A program made the position numbers and the translations under genes. The notes beneath the pieces were generated by a model. That model worked only from the letters and a program-made list of their open reading frames with translations. It ran no database searches and was not told the origin of the DNA. Below are positions 16,250 through 24,123 of a stretch of 64,000 bases of DNA, piece after piece. Position 1 is the stretch's first letter. Each line of letters starts with the position of its first letter. Source of the DNA: Bradyrhizobium sp. (GTDB lineage: Bacteria; Pseudomonadota; Alphaproteobacteria; Rhizobiales; Xanthobacteraceae); the NCBI RefSeq assembly GCF_030654605.1, contig NZ_JAURXB010000023.1:1-64000 (forward strand), given 5' to 3'.

Positions 16250-18006
16250 TCGGCCGCGCGCTCAGGCCGGGGCGGATCGCAGCGGCGTTGCAGGCCATCC
16301 TCGTCGCCGCCGTGCTGGCGTTCAATACAGCGCCAGCGCGCGCCAGCGACGCAGGCGACTGCGTCGCCAGCCTCGCCAAGGCGGCGGTCTCCGCGGCGGA
16401 ACTCGAGGCCGCCTATGACTTTCTCAGCCATCCCGAGAATATTCCCTGCATGGGACTGCTCGCCGACCCGAGCCTGCAATTCCAGGCCATCGTCGCGACC
16501 CTGATCGTGATGAAGCAGGCCGGCGTCTTCCATTCGGCGGATGAGTGCAAGAACATGATCCCCAAGATCACCGCCGAGGTGGTGCTCGGAGCCGCCGACA
16601 GGCTCGGCATCAGCATCCCCGACGATGTCAGGAAAGACAGCCAGAAGCTCGCGCAATGGATCACCGACAACGCGCTGGGTCAGGTCGTGACCCAGGAGAT
16701 CGGCTGCGGCTGCGCGGTCGCGGTCTACGGCATCGAGGGGCTGGAGAAATCACTGGCCAATCTCAAGGCGATGGCGGAATCCTGCGGCGCGGTGCTGCAG
16801 GAGATCGCCAACGTCATCGCCGAAGGCGTCAAGGGCGCACTGACGGCGATCGAGGATTTCATCAACGGCTTCGTCGATGCCTTCGAAGGCGTGATCGATG
16901 CGATCGCCGGCGGCGACGATCTGCCTACCACCGCGCCGCCGCCGAAAGGGGACGTCGCATGTTATGCGCCAAGCACGGCTTGGTGCCTGCCGGACAGCTC
17001 GTACTGTTCGGGTTCGGATCCGAGCCCTGTCTCCTATTACAAATGCCCGGCGGACCTGAAATGCACCTGCCAGCCGGGACCGGGCGGCAAGCCGCAGCTC
17101 TGCGCCAGTTTCGATCCGTCGCAATCCACCTGCCCGGTCGGATCGCAGTGCGCCGCCGATCCCGCCTGGCTCGCCTGGCACAACGCCACGCCGATGGGAC
17201 TGAAGGACCCATGGAGCGCGAGTAACTGGCGGACCTGGCTGAAATGCATGCCGTGCGAGGGCGTGGCCAACGCCGTGCCGCTTACCGCCGGCGTCTGCGG
17301 TTGCGCGGCCGGCTACCAGCCGGTCTACCAGCTCGGTCCTTCAGGCAAGAAGACGCTGACGGCGTGCCTCTGCCCGGCGCCGATGCAGGAAGGCTTCTTC
17401 TTCGGCAGCAAGAAGTCGTGCCAGTGTCCCTCGCTCGGACAAGTTCCGCGCATGAGCAACGGCAAGCTGGTGTGCGGCTGTCCGGACAATTATCAGCTCG
17501 AGGGCGGGCTGTGCCGGGCCTGCACCTCGACCGAAATCTACGATGCCAAGCAGCTCGCCTGCGTGCATTGCCCGATCGGCCAGAAGCCGGATCCGCAGCG
17601 CGGCAGCAACAGGTGCGTCAATCTCTGCAAGCCCGGAGAAATCCTGCAAGGCAGCGGCTGTCAGGCATGCCCTGCCAACACCTATGCGAAATACATGATC
17701 GGCAGCACCGGCTCGTGCGAGCCCTGCCCGGCCGGCTCGACCGCGAAGCCGGGATCGACGGCTTGCCTCGCGCCGCCGGTCTACATGCCACCGCCGCCGA
17801 AATCGACCCGGCCTGCGCGGAAGCCCGGCAGGCCCGATTTCGGTGTCGTCCCGCGGCAGCCGCCCGCCCCACCGGTAGTGCGCCCGCCGCCGCGGCGGCC
17901 GCCGGTGTCGGCGCCGCCACAACGGCCACGCCCGATCATCGCGCCGGTACAGCGATTGAAACCGACAGCGCGGCCGCACTCGCGGCAACTCGACAGGCAG
18001 CGTTGA
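16246..18006 (+). CDS. Cysteine-rich secreted protein with ephrin-receptor-like repeats
   Basis: 586 residues from a GTG that overlaps the DUF3617 stop by four bases; longer in-frame readings upstream are antigenic noise over the DUF3617 gene. Residues 1-33 are a signal peptide ending APARAS. Residues about 35-235 are helical with six cysteines. From about 236 the chain turns cysteine-rich, with about 30 further Cys in CxxC, GCGC and CPAGxT patterns; CQACPANTYAKYM and CEPCPAGSTAKPG match the GCC2/GCC3 ephrin-receptor-like motif. Residues about 509-586 are a Pro/Arg-rich tail. Such EGF/TNFR-like architecture is unusual in bacteria. An extracytoplasmic disulfide-rich protein is certain enough; its function is unknown. 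Confidence 0.75.
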   Translation: MIGRALRPGRIAAALQAILVAAVLAFNTAPARASDAGDCVASLAKAAVSAAELEAAYDFLSHPENIPCMGLLADPSLQFQAIVATLIVMKQAGVFHSADECKNMIPKITAEVVLGAADRLGISIPDDVRKDSQKLAQWITDNALGQVVTQEIGCGCAVAVYGIEGLEKSLANLKAMAESCGAVLQEIANVIAEGVKGALTAIEDFINGFVDAFEGVIDAIAGGDDLPTTAPPPKGDVACYAPSTAWCLPDSSYCSGSDPSPVSYYKCPADLKCTCQPGPGGKPQLCASFDPSQSTCPVGSQCAADPAWLAWHNATPMGLKDPWSASNWRTWLKCMPCEGVANAVPLTAGVCGCAAGYQPVYQLGPSGKKTLTACLCPAPMQEGFFFGSKKSCQCPSLGQVPRMSNGKLVCGCPDNYQLEGGLCRACTSTEIYDAKQLACVHCPIGQKPDPQRGSNRCVNLCKPGEILQGSGCQACPANTYAKYMIGSTGSCEPCPAGSTAKPGSTACLAPPVYMPPPPKSTRPARKPGRPDFGVVPRQPPAPPVVRPPPRRPPVSAPPQRPRPIIAPVQRLKPTARPHSRQLDRQR

Positions 18007-18062
18007 GAGTTGCGGCATGCTGCCTGACGCGGCTTCGTATTCCGAAGCTGGTTCTCGCCGGA

Positions 18063-18251
18063 TTGAACCAGCTCGCCTGCCGCAGGCGCGTTGGCCACGC
18101 CAAAGCGTCCGGCAAAGATGTGTTCGAGGAAATGGACGATGCCTACCTATTGAAACAAGCCAATGCGCGCCTCGGGCGCGAGTTCGACCATATCGATGTC
18201 GCTCTCCGGGTGATCGTCGCCGCGGGTAGCGCAAAAGCCGCCGGAGCATAG
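18063..18251 (+). CDS. Possible small hypothetical ORF
   Basis: 62 residues if it starts at TTG, or 39 from the ATG at 18132 (MDDAYLLKQANARLGREFDH). About 70 percent of codons end in G or C and the C-terminal half looks like an ordinary helical protein, but no good ribosome site is seen. Its opening LNQLA is shared with the small basic ORF at 19104, which also begins at TTG-AAC-CAG, so the two may be related remnants. Treat as tentative. Confidence 0.28.
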   Translation: MNQLACRRRVGHAKASGKDVFEEMDDAYLLKQANARLGREFDHIDVALRVIVAAGSAKAAGA

Positions 18252-18274
18252 GCAGGATTTTTACGGACCGCGCC

Positions 18275-18454
18275 TTACGTGCGTCCCGCCGATGCACCGT
18301 CGCCTGCATCCACCAGCCCGATCAGCGGCACGTCCACGCCTAGCGTCAATTCCATGATGGCGCCGACGACGCCGTAGACGACGGCGATCTCGGCCGCTCC
18401 GAAGGCGGCCAGTGCAGCGAGGCCAAGCATCATTCTCATTCCGTTGGAACCCAC
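18275..18454 (-). CDS. Small membrane protein, 59 residues
   Basis: A short gene beginning at GTG (VGSNGMRMMLGLAALAAFGA) with GGGGACGGACG just upstream on the minus strand. An ATG five codons later is the alternative start. Residues about 8-33 are one long hydrophobic helix (MLGLAALAAFGAAEIAVVYG), followed by VPLIGLVDAGDG and a short polar tail. About three quarters of codons end in G or C. No family is recognised. Placement in the inner membrane is inferred from hydrophobicity. Confidence 0.5.
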   Translation of the reverse strand: MGSNGMRMMLGLAALAAFGAAEIAVVYGVVGAIMELTLGVDVPLIGLVDAGDGASAGRT

Positions 18455-18794
18455 GATCGTCCGTCCCCTGTGGAGCCTTTCGGTTCTGGTTGAATCAGGA
18501 CCGGGCTGAGTCTCTTGTTTTGACGCGTTCGCTTAACGGGAGGTTGATACCATGGCCGCGGCCAGCCCGGTCGCGCGGCCGGGTTCCAATTGTTCTTAAC
18601 CCTAATTCACCCCACGGTGCGGCCGGGATTTCCGCGCGCGGCCGGCGGGTTGCGCGACCCGTTAGCCGATACATGCCGCGGCCCGCGCCGCGGCTGCAAC
18701 GCAGGATTAACCGATCGGGCGCACATTTGCCGCTGCCCTTGGGCAGGAGCCGTCGCTCGGGCGCAGGGCGGCGATTTCATCGGGCGGAGTCCCC
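18455..18794. other. Gene-poor stretch with degenerate intergenic repeat
   Basis: A 340-base gap. Around 18486-18545, TTGAATCAGGACCGGG and TGTTTTGACGCGTTCGCTTA resemble the Bradyrhizobium intergenic element also seen at 34977-35032 (family D), here degenerate. GGGAGG before an ATG at 18552 opens only 15 codons. I see no gene in the rest. Confidence 0.4.
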
Positions 18795-19034
18795 ATGGAT
18801 TATCGAGCCTTCAACAACGACAGCCTGACCATGATGTATGAGAGCGTGCGCGGCGCGCTGGCGTCGGACGATGCGCTTGCCGGGCTCGGCGAGGAACGCC
18901 GGTTTCGCGTGCGCGAGACTCCCGACTGGAAGAAGCACGCCGCCGACTTGGAAGCCGAGATGCTCAAGCGCGGGATGTTTTTCGAGGTCATCGACTGGTC
19001 CGAGGATCAAGCCACCCTGCCGTTCGATCGCTGA
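18795..19034 (+). CDS. Small conserved hypothetical protein
   Basis: 79 residues, acidic, starting MDYRAFNNDSLTMMYESVRG. It has no signal or membrane segment and reads as a compact helical protein: DALAGLGEERRFRVRETPDWKKHAADLEAEM, then RGMFFEVIDWSEDQ. I recognise it as a Rhizobiales-type uncharacterised protein, without a named domain. GGGCGGAGT lies about ten bases upstream as a possible ribosome site. Coding is supported by third-position GC bias. Confidence 0.65.
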   Translation: MDYRAFNNDSLTMMYESVRGALASDDALAGLGEERRFRVRETPDWKKHAADLEAEMLKRGMFFEVIDWSEDQATLPFDR

Positions 19035-19136
19035 CGCCGCCGGAACGCGTCGCTCCGAATCAGCCACGTTGATTGGAAAAGCCTGTCTTCTTCAGAAGCT
19101 GGATTGAACCAGTTGGCCCGCAAGGCGTTATCAGCC

Positions 19137-19355
19137 ATGCCCCGGCCGAATCCACCGTTGACTGGTCCCATGAGCGTTCAGCCCGTCGAACATGGTTCGA
19201 TCACGCCGATGCAATCGCGGCCGACGTCCGAGACGACCAAGAAGCCGAAGAAAGCCTCGAAGCAAACCACCAGGGCGGACGCAGTTCGTATCGCGAAGGC
19301 GAAGATCAGCCGGCGCGGCTCGCTGAATAAGCAGCGGCAGGCGCTGAAGGGCTGA
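19137..19355 (+). CDS. Small basic hypothetical protein
   Basis: 72 residues from the ATG giving MPRPNPPL; a TTG 11 codons earlier or the ATG at 19170 (MSVQPVEHG) are alternatives. The second half is strongly basic (TTKKPKKASKQTTRADAVRIAKAKISRRGSL in part), without membrane segments, as in small nucleic-acid-associated proteins, but no domain is recognised. It lies 102 bases after the previous small gene on the same strand. Confidence is limited by the short length and the unclear start. Confidence 0.5.
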   Translation: MPRPNPPLTGPMSVQPVEHGSITPMQSRPTSETTKKPKKASKQTTRADAVRIAKAKISRRGSLNKQRQALKG

Positions 19356-19479
19356 ACCGGCGAAACGAATTTCGTCGACTTCCCTTGGACTTTCCTTGCG
19401 CAAAGGCGCACCCTTCCCGAAGTTCGACGCCGAACTCCAAGGCAGCCCGCCTGGACCCGCAACCATCGAGGCGACCCGC

Positions 19480-19755
19480 ATGCGCGATCCCGCCGTTACC
19501 TTCCTTGTCATCCTCGTCATCGGCATTGCCGCCGGCTTGCTGTTCGACCGGCTGGCGGGGCCATCATGGCTGGCCCGTCAATTCTCCGGATCCAGCCGCG
19601 GCATCATCACCAGCGCGCTGGTGGGAATCGCCGGCGCGTTCATCGGCTATCACATCGCGGTGCTGCTGGCGCTCGGCAGCGGGCTGGTGATGGCGGCGAT
19701 CGCAGCGGCACTCGGCGCGGCCGCGGTGCTGTTCGCCTGGCGGATGGCCAAATGA
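19480..19755 (+). CDS. GlsB/YeaQ/YmgE-like small membrane protein
   Basis: 91 residues from MRDPAVTFLVILVIGIAAG, with GAGG upstream. Three hydrophobic stretches (about 6-25, 42-60 and 62-84) with GIAAGLLFDRLAG and ALVGIAGAFIGYHI resemble the transglycosylase-associated/GlsB family of stress-response membrane proteins, whose glycine-rich helices pack tightly. Function in the family is poorly known and often tied to general or osmotic stress. The match is by pattern only; a distinct small membrane family is possible. Confidence 0.6.
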   Translation: MRDPAVTFLVILVIGIAAGLLFDRLAGPSWLARQFSGSSRGIITSALVGIAGAFIGYHIAVLLALGSGLVMAAIAAALGAAAVLFAWRMAK

Positions 19756-19934
19756 TCCTGTCCCCGCAGCAGTTCCGCAGGCGGTTTTGCCGCGGGCAGC
19801 GATAGCCCCGCTCTGTAGAACTACGGAGCTTTTGGTGCATCCGTCGCACCACGGGCAATGTCCGGTTCCTGACAGCGACACCAAACCTAAACGTTCCTCA
19901 CGTAGCGTCGCGCGTCTAACCCCGGACGAGGTGA

Positions 19935-21071
19935 ATGAGCCGCGCAGTTCTGGCAGTCAACGAGGACCGATCGGGCGCGAGGGCGTTGCCGCCCGACGTG
20001 GCGCAGCGGCGACTCGGGCAGCGCCGCGAGATGCTCGTGCTTCAGGCCATGAGCTATCTGCTCGGCGATATCGTGCTGTGGATCTATGCCTATGCCGGCA
20101 CGGTCCCGATCGCCATCCCCGTGACCTTCCTGCTGTGCGGGATCGGCCTCAACGGATTGTTCGCAGCGCTGTCGGAAACCGGCGCCAGCGACCGGTTCGA
20201 GGATCATTTCCTGACCACACCGCAATCCGCCTCGAACATCGTGCTGCAGCTCGGCTTCCTGCTGGCGGCGCCCGAGATCGGCTATCTGTTTGTCAGCGTG
20301 ATGTTCGTGATTTTCGGATTTGCGTCGCTGCGAATGACGTCCCGGGAAGCGATCATTCTGTGGGCGCTGACCGGTGCCGCCGTCTCCGCGATATTCCTGT
20401 TGCAGAAAGCCCCGATCGCGCTGCCGACGGCGACCACGGCGGAATGGCTGGCCGCGGCCTTTTCATTTTTCGTGACGATCGGCCAGTGCGCCTATATCGG
20501 CCTGTTCGGAAGCTCGATGCGGAAGTCGCTGCATCAGCGCACGGTCGAGCTCAGACTGGCCTATCTGCGCATCGAGGAACTGGCGCAAACCGATGAACTG
20601 ACGGGACTGCCGAACCGCCGCAGCATCGTGAAGATGCTGGACGATGAAATTGCCCGCGGCCACCGCGGCAAGCCGTGCTCGGTGGCCATGATCGACATCG
20701 ACTGGTTCAAGCGCATCAACGACGGATATGGCCATCCCGCCGGCGACGAGGTGCTGCGCACCCTGGCGATCACGGTGTTCGCCAACATCCGGGCCAATGA
20801 CCGGTTCGGCCGCTATGGCGGCGAGGAATTCCTGCTGGTGCTGCCCGACACGGCGCGCGACGAGGCGGGACCGATCGTGGAGCGGCTGCGCGTGATGATC
20901 GCGGAGCTCGACTGGAAAGCCTTCGCGATCGACATGGACGTGACGATTTCCGCCGGCCTTGCGACACTCGCGCCGGAGGATTCCTCCGACGCGATCCTGG
21001 CGCGCGCCGACCGCGCGCTCTACGCCGCCAAGGCAGGCGGCCGCAACCGGATCGCCGTTGACCGGCTGTGA
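19935..21071 (+). CDS. Membrane GGDEF diguanylate cyclase
   Basis: 378 residues. About six hydrophobic segments cover residues 35-195, followed by a short coiled linker (HQRTVELRLAYLRIEELAQ) and a GGDEF domain from about 215. The active loop is GGEEF at 295-299, an active variant, with RAND at 286-289 placed five residues before it as an allosteric I-site. DELTGLPNRR and DIDWFKRINDGYGH give the nucleotide and metal residues. It should make cyclic di-GMP from GTP in response to a membrane signal and be product-inhibited. It is a single gene, convergent with the remnant and repeat to its right. Confidence 0.92.
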   Translation: MSRAVLAVNEDRSGARALPPDVAQRRLGQRREMLVLQAMSYLLGDIVLWIYAYAGTVPIAIPVTFLLCGIGLNGLFAALSETGASDRFEDHFLTTPQSASNIVLQLGFLLAAPEIGYLFVSVMFVIFGFASLRMTSREAIILWALTGAAVSAIFLLQKAPIALPTATTAEWLAAAFSFFVTIGQCAYIGLFGSSMRKSLHQRTVELRLAYLRIEELAQTDELTGLPNRRSIVKMLDDEIARGHRGKPCSVAMIDIDWFKRINDGYGHPAGDEVLRTLAITVFANIRANDRFGRYGGEEFLLVLPDTARDEAGPIVERLRVMIAELDWKAFAIDMDVTISAGLATLAPEDSSDAILARADRALYAAKAGGRNRIAVDRL

Positions 21072-21081
21072 AGACTTGCGA

Positions 21082-21180
21082 CTAGCGTCCCTTGTAGACC
21101 GCCTTGCGCTTTGGCTTCACCGCCGCGGTCGCCTCAACCGCGTCTTCGCTTTCCTTGACCCCGGACTGGCGCGTGATCTT
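21082..21180 (-). pseudogene. Orphan C-terminal coding remnant beside repeat B
   Basis: Reading the minus strand, 32 codons directly after the repeat encode a lysine-rich tail (KESEDAVEATAAVKPKRKAV, then YKGR and a stop) with normal GC-ending codons and no start. Upstream there is only repeat family B and then the hydroxylase gene, so the body of the gene is missing. It could be the end of a gene lost by deletion or displaced by the repeat. The parent family is not recognised. Confidence 0.35.
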
Positions 21181-21181
21181 G

Positions 21182-21330
21182 CCTCTCCCGCTTGCGGGGG
21201 GCGAGACGAGCGAAGCTCGCTCTTAGGTCGACGCGCTCGAAGAGCGCGGCGGGTGGGGGAAATCTCTCGGCTGGCGCCGGTGCTTGTTGAGGCACCCCCA
21301 CCCCAGCCCTCCCCCGCAAGCGGGAGAGGG
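21182..21330. repeat. Dispersed palindromic repeat, family B, copy 2
   Basis: CCTCTCCCGCTTGCGGGGGG on the left and CCCCCGCAAGCGGGAGAGGG on the right are near-perfect complements, with an inner GGCGGGTGGGG/CACCCCCACCCC pairing and a GAGCGAAGCTCGCTC hairpin. It is homologous to the copy at 10186. It ends 34 bases short of the hydroxylase stop and fills the space between that gene and the remnant at 21082. Confidence 0.8.
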
Positions 21331-21363
21331 AGCGCAGCGGCGCAAGCTGCTACTCCGCCGTTA

Positions 21364-23625
21364 TCACTCCGCCGCTTGACGAGTCACCGGTCCGTCCAGC
21401 ACCTCCAGCACCACCGGCGGCGACATCGGCAGGCTGTAGAAACGTTTGCCGAGCGCGTTGTGGATGGCGTTGGCGACGGCGGCCATCACGGGGACCAGCG
21501 GTACTTCGCCGACGCCCTTGACGCCTTGCGGATGTTTCGGGTTCGGCACTTCGACCATCACGGTGTCGAGCATCGGCAGATCCGAACAAACCGGCATGCG
21601 GTAATCGAGGAAGCCGGGATTATCGACCTTGCCGGCCTTGTTATAGATGTATTCCTCGTTGAGCGCCCAGCCGATGCCCTGCGCCACGCCGCCCTGCATC
21701 TGGCCCTCGACATAACCGGGGTGAATGGCGCGGCCGACGTCCTGCACCGCAGTGTAGCGGATCACCCGGACGATGCCGAGTTCGGGATCCACCTCGACGT
21801 CGCAGATGTGGGTGCCGAAGCCGCCTTCGGCGCCTTCGGTGTTGAGCTGCACGCCGGCGCCGATCGGTCCGCCCATCGAGGGCGCCTTGGCGGCGAGTTC
21901 GGCCAGCGTCAGCGGTTCGAACTGGCCGGCATTGGGGCTGGCCGGATGCGCCGCACCGTTTTCCCATTTCACCGCTTCCGGATCGATGTCCCAGATTTTC
22001 GCGGCGCGCTCCTTCAGCGTGGTGATGATCTTGTCGGTCGACTGCGTCACCACGATCGCGGAGGCGAACAGCACGCGGCTGCCGCCGGTCAGGTTCGAAA
22101 AGCCGATGGTGGCGGTGTCGCCGATCAGCACCGATACCCGCTTGTAGTCGATGCCCAGCAGCTCGGCGCAGATGTTGGCGATCGCGGCGCGTGAGCCACC
22201 GATATCGGGATGGCCCGTGGTGACGACGACGTTGCCGTCCTCGGTGATGTTGACCTGGGCCGAGGATTCGCCGCCGGCGTTGAACCAGAAGCCGGAGGCG
22301 ACGCCCCTGCCTTGCCATTTGCCGAGCGGCGCGGTGTAGTGCGGATGCGCCTTCGCGGCTTGCAGCGTCTCGACGTAGCCGATGCGCGGAAACACCGGGC
22401 CGAACGCGGCTTTTGTCCCTTGCCTGGCGGCGTTCTTCAGGCGCAGTTCGAGCGGATCCATTTTCAGCGCTTCGGCGAGCTCGTCGAGCACGCATTCCAC
22501 CGCATAGGCGCCGATCGGCGCGCCCGGGGCGCGATAGGCCGCGACCTTGGAGCGGTTGGACAGTACGTCGAAGCCGACCGACAGCACATGCGGGATATCA
22601 TAGGGCGAGAAACTGCAGCCGACCGCACCGCGAATCGGCGAGCCTGGTAACGCACCGGCCTGCAGATAGAACGTGCCCTGAGCGGCGACGATGGTGCCGT
22701 CCTTTTTTGCACCGATCTTGACCGTGCTCTTTGAGCCCGACGTCGGGCCGGTCGCCCGCATCACTTCCTCGCGGGTCATCACCATCTTGACGGGACGGCC
22801 GGATTTTTTCGCCAGCAGCGTCGCCAGCGGCTCGAGATAGACGATGGTCTTGCCGCCAAAACCGCCGCCGATTTCGGCGGGGATGGCGCGGATGTCGCTC
22901 TGCGGAATGCCGGTCAGATACGCCGTCATCGCGCGCACCATGAACTGGCCCTGGCTCGAGCTCCAGATCGTGGTCTTGTTGTCGGCGCCGACACTGACCA
23001 GGCAGGCGTGCGGTTCGATATAGCCCTGATGCACCGGGCGGGTGGTGAAGGTGCGCTCGACGACCACTTCGGCCTGCGCAAACCCCTCGGCGACGTCACC
23101 CTTCTTGACCTCGAGCCGCCCGCCGATGTTGGACGGCTTGCCCTCGAACTTCATGAAGTCGTGCAGGATCGGCGCATCCGGCGCGATCGCGTCGTCGATC
23201 TCGATCACCCACGGCAGCACCTCGTATTCGACCTCGATCAGCTCGCAGGCTTTTGCCGCGATCGCCTCTGTGGTGGCGGCAACCGCCGCGACCGGGTGAC
23301 CGGGGAACAGCGCCTTCTCGCGCGCCATCACGTTGCGGCACATCCAGCGCATATCCTGGATGCCGAGCATGACCGACTTGTCGATCGGGAAGTCGACGAT
23401 GTCGCGCGCCGACACCACCGCCTTGACGCCGGGCAGCGCCTCCGCCTTCGAGGTGTCGATCGACTTGATGCGGGCGTGCGGATGCGGGCTGCGCAGCACC
23501 TTGCCCCAGATCATGCCGGGCATGTTGGTGTCGGCGGCGAACGCCGCGCGGCCCGTCACCTTGTCGGCGCCGTCGGGCCGGATGGTGCGCTGGCCGATCC
23601 ACTTGTTGTTGGTGACGACGTTCAT
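21364..23625 (-). CDS. Molybdenum hydroxylase, molybdopterin-binding large subunit
   Basis: 753 residues of the xanthine dehydrogenase/CoxL family. The N-terminal a/b hammerhead region begins with GADKVTGRAAFAADTNMPG. Pterin-binding stretches include SSSQGQFMVRAM and GGGFGGKT. The segment facing the Mo ligand is AYRAPGAPIGAYAVE, which is neither the AYRCSFR of form I CO dehydrogenase nor the AYRGAGR of form II. A late KGVGEVPLVP motif places the catalytic Glu. It is the third gene of an FAD-FeS-Mo operon and overlaps the FeS gene stop by four bases (ATGA). An aromatic, heterocyclic or aldehyde substrate is likely but cannot be read. Confidence 0.9.
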   Translation of the reverse strand: MNVVTNNKWIGQRTIRPDGADKVTGRAAFAADTNMPGMIWGKVLRSPHPHARIKSIDTSKAEALPGVKAVVSARDIVDFPIDKSVMLGIQDMRWMCRNVMAREKALFPGHPVAAVAATTEAIAAKACELIEVEYEVLPWVIEIDDAIAPDAPILHDFMKFEGKPSNIGGRLEVKKGDVAEGFAQAEVVVERTFTTRPVHQGYIEPHACLVSVGADNKTTIWSSSQGQFMVRAMTAYLTGIPQSDIRAIPAEIGGGFGGKTIVYLEPLATLLAKKSGRPVKMVMTREEVMRATGPTSGSKSTVKIGAKKDGTIVAAQGTFYLQAGALPGSPIRGAVGCSFSPYDIPHVLSVGFDVLSNRSKVAAYRAPGAPIGAYAVECVLDELAEALKMDPLELRLKNAARQGTKAAFGPVFPRIGYVETLQAAKAHPHYTAPLGKWQGRGVASGFWFNAGGESSAQVNITEDGNVVVTTGHPDIGGSRAAIANICAELLGIDYKRVSVLIGDTATIGFSNLTGGSRVLFASAIVVTQSTDKIITTLKERAAKIWDIDPEAVKWENGAAHPASPNAGQFEPLTLAELAAKAPSMGGPIGAGVQLNTEGAEGGFGTHICDVEVDPELGIVRVIRYTAVQDVGRAIHPGYVEGQMQGGVAQGIGWALNEEYIYNKAGKVDNPGFLDYRMPVCSDLPMLDTVMVEVPNPKHPQGVKGVGEVPLVPVMAAVANAIHNALGKRFYSLPMSPPVVLEVLDGPVTRQAAE

Positions 23626-24119
23626 TGCCGAAACTCCGTGATTCCTTGCTCCCGCATTTCATCGGCGGTTTCCATCACCGCCCGCACGATCTTGTCGTAA
23701 CCGGTGCAACGGCAGAGATTGCCGGCGAGCCAGAACCGCACCTCCTCCTCGCTCGGCTTCGGATTTTTCCGCAGCAGCGCATCGGAGGCGACCAGCATGC
23801 CCGAGGTGCAGATGCCGCACTGCAGGGCCGCCATTTCCAGGAATTTCTGCTGCAGCGGATGCAGGTGCTCGCCATGGGCCATGCCCTCGATGGTCCGCAG
23901 CTCATGGCCTTCGGACTCGACCGCCAGCATCAGGCAGGAACAGACCAGCCGGTCGTCGACCGTGATGCTGCAGGCGCCGCAATCGCCGGAGGCACAGCCT
24001 TCCTTCGAGCCGGTCAGGCCAAGCGGCCCGCGCAGCGCATCGAGCATGGTGTCCGAGGGCTCGCAGAGAAATTCCATCGGCTCGCCGTTGATGGTGGTGG
24101 ATACGTGCAGCTTTGCCAT
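23622..24119 (-). CDS. Molybdenum hydroxylase, 2Fe-2S subunit
   Basis: 165 residues from MAKLHVSTTINGEP, four bases after the FAD-subunit stop. Two [2Fe-2S] sites are plain: the plant-ferredoxin-like GCASGDCGACSITV with a later CSC, and the helical-bundle site CGICTSGM with NLCRCTGYDKIV. It passes electrons from the Mo site to FAD. Length is normal for CoxS/XdhC-type small subunits. The overlap with the large-subunit start suggests coupled translation and fixed stoichiometry. Confidence 0.95.
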   Translation of the reverse strand: MAKLHVSTTINGEPMEFLCEPSDTMLDALRGPLGLTGSKEGCASGDCGACSITVDDRLVCSCLMLAVESEGHELRTIEGMAHGEHLHPLQQKFLEMAALQCGICTSGMLVASDALLRKNPKPSEEEVRFWLAGNLCRCTGYDKIVRAVMETADEMREQGITEFRQ

Positions 24120-24123
24120 GGTC

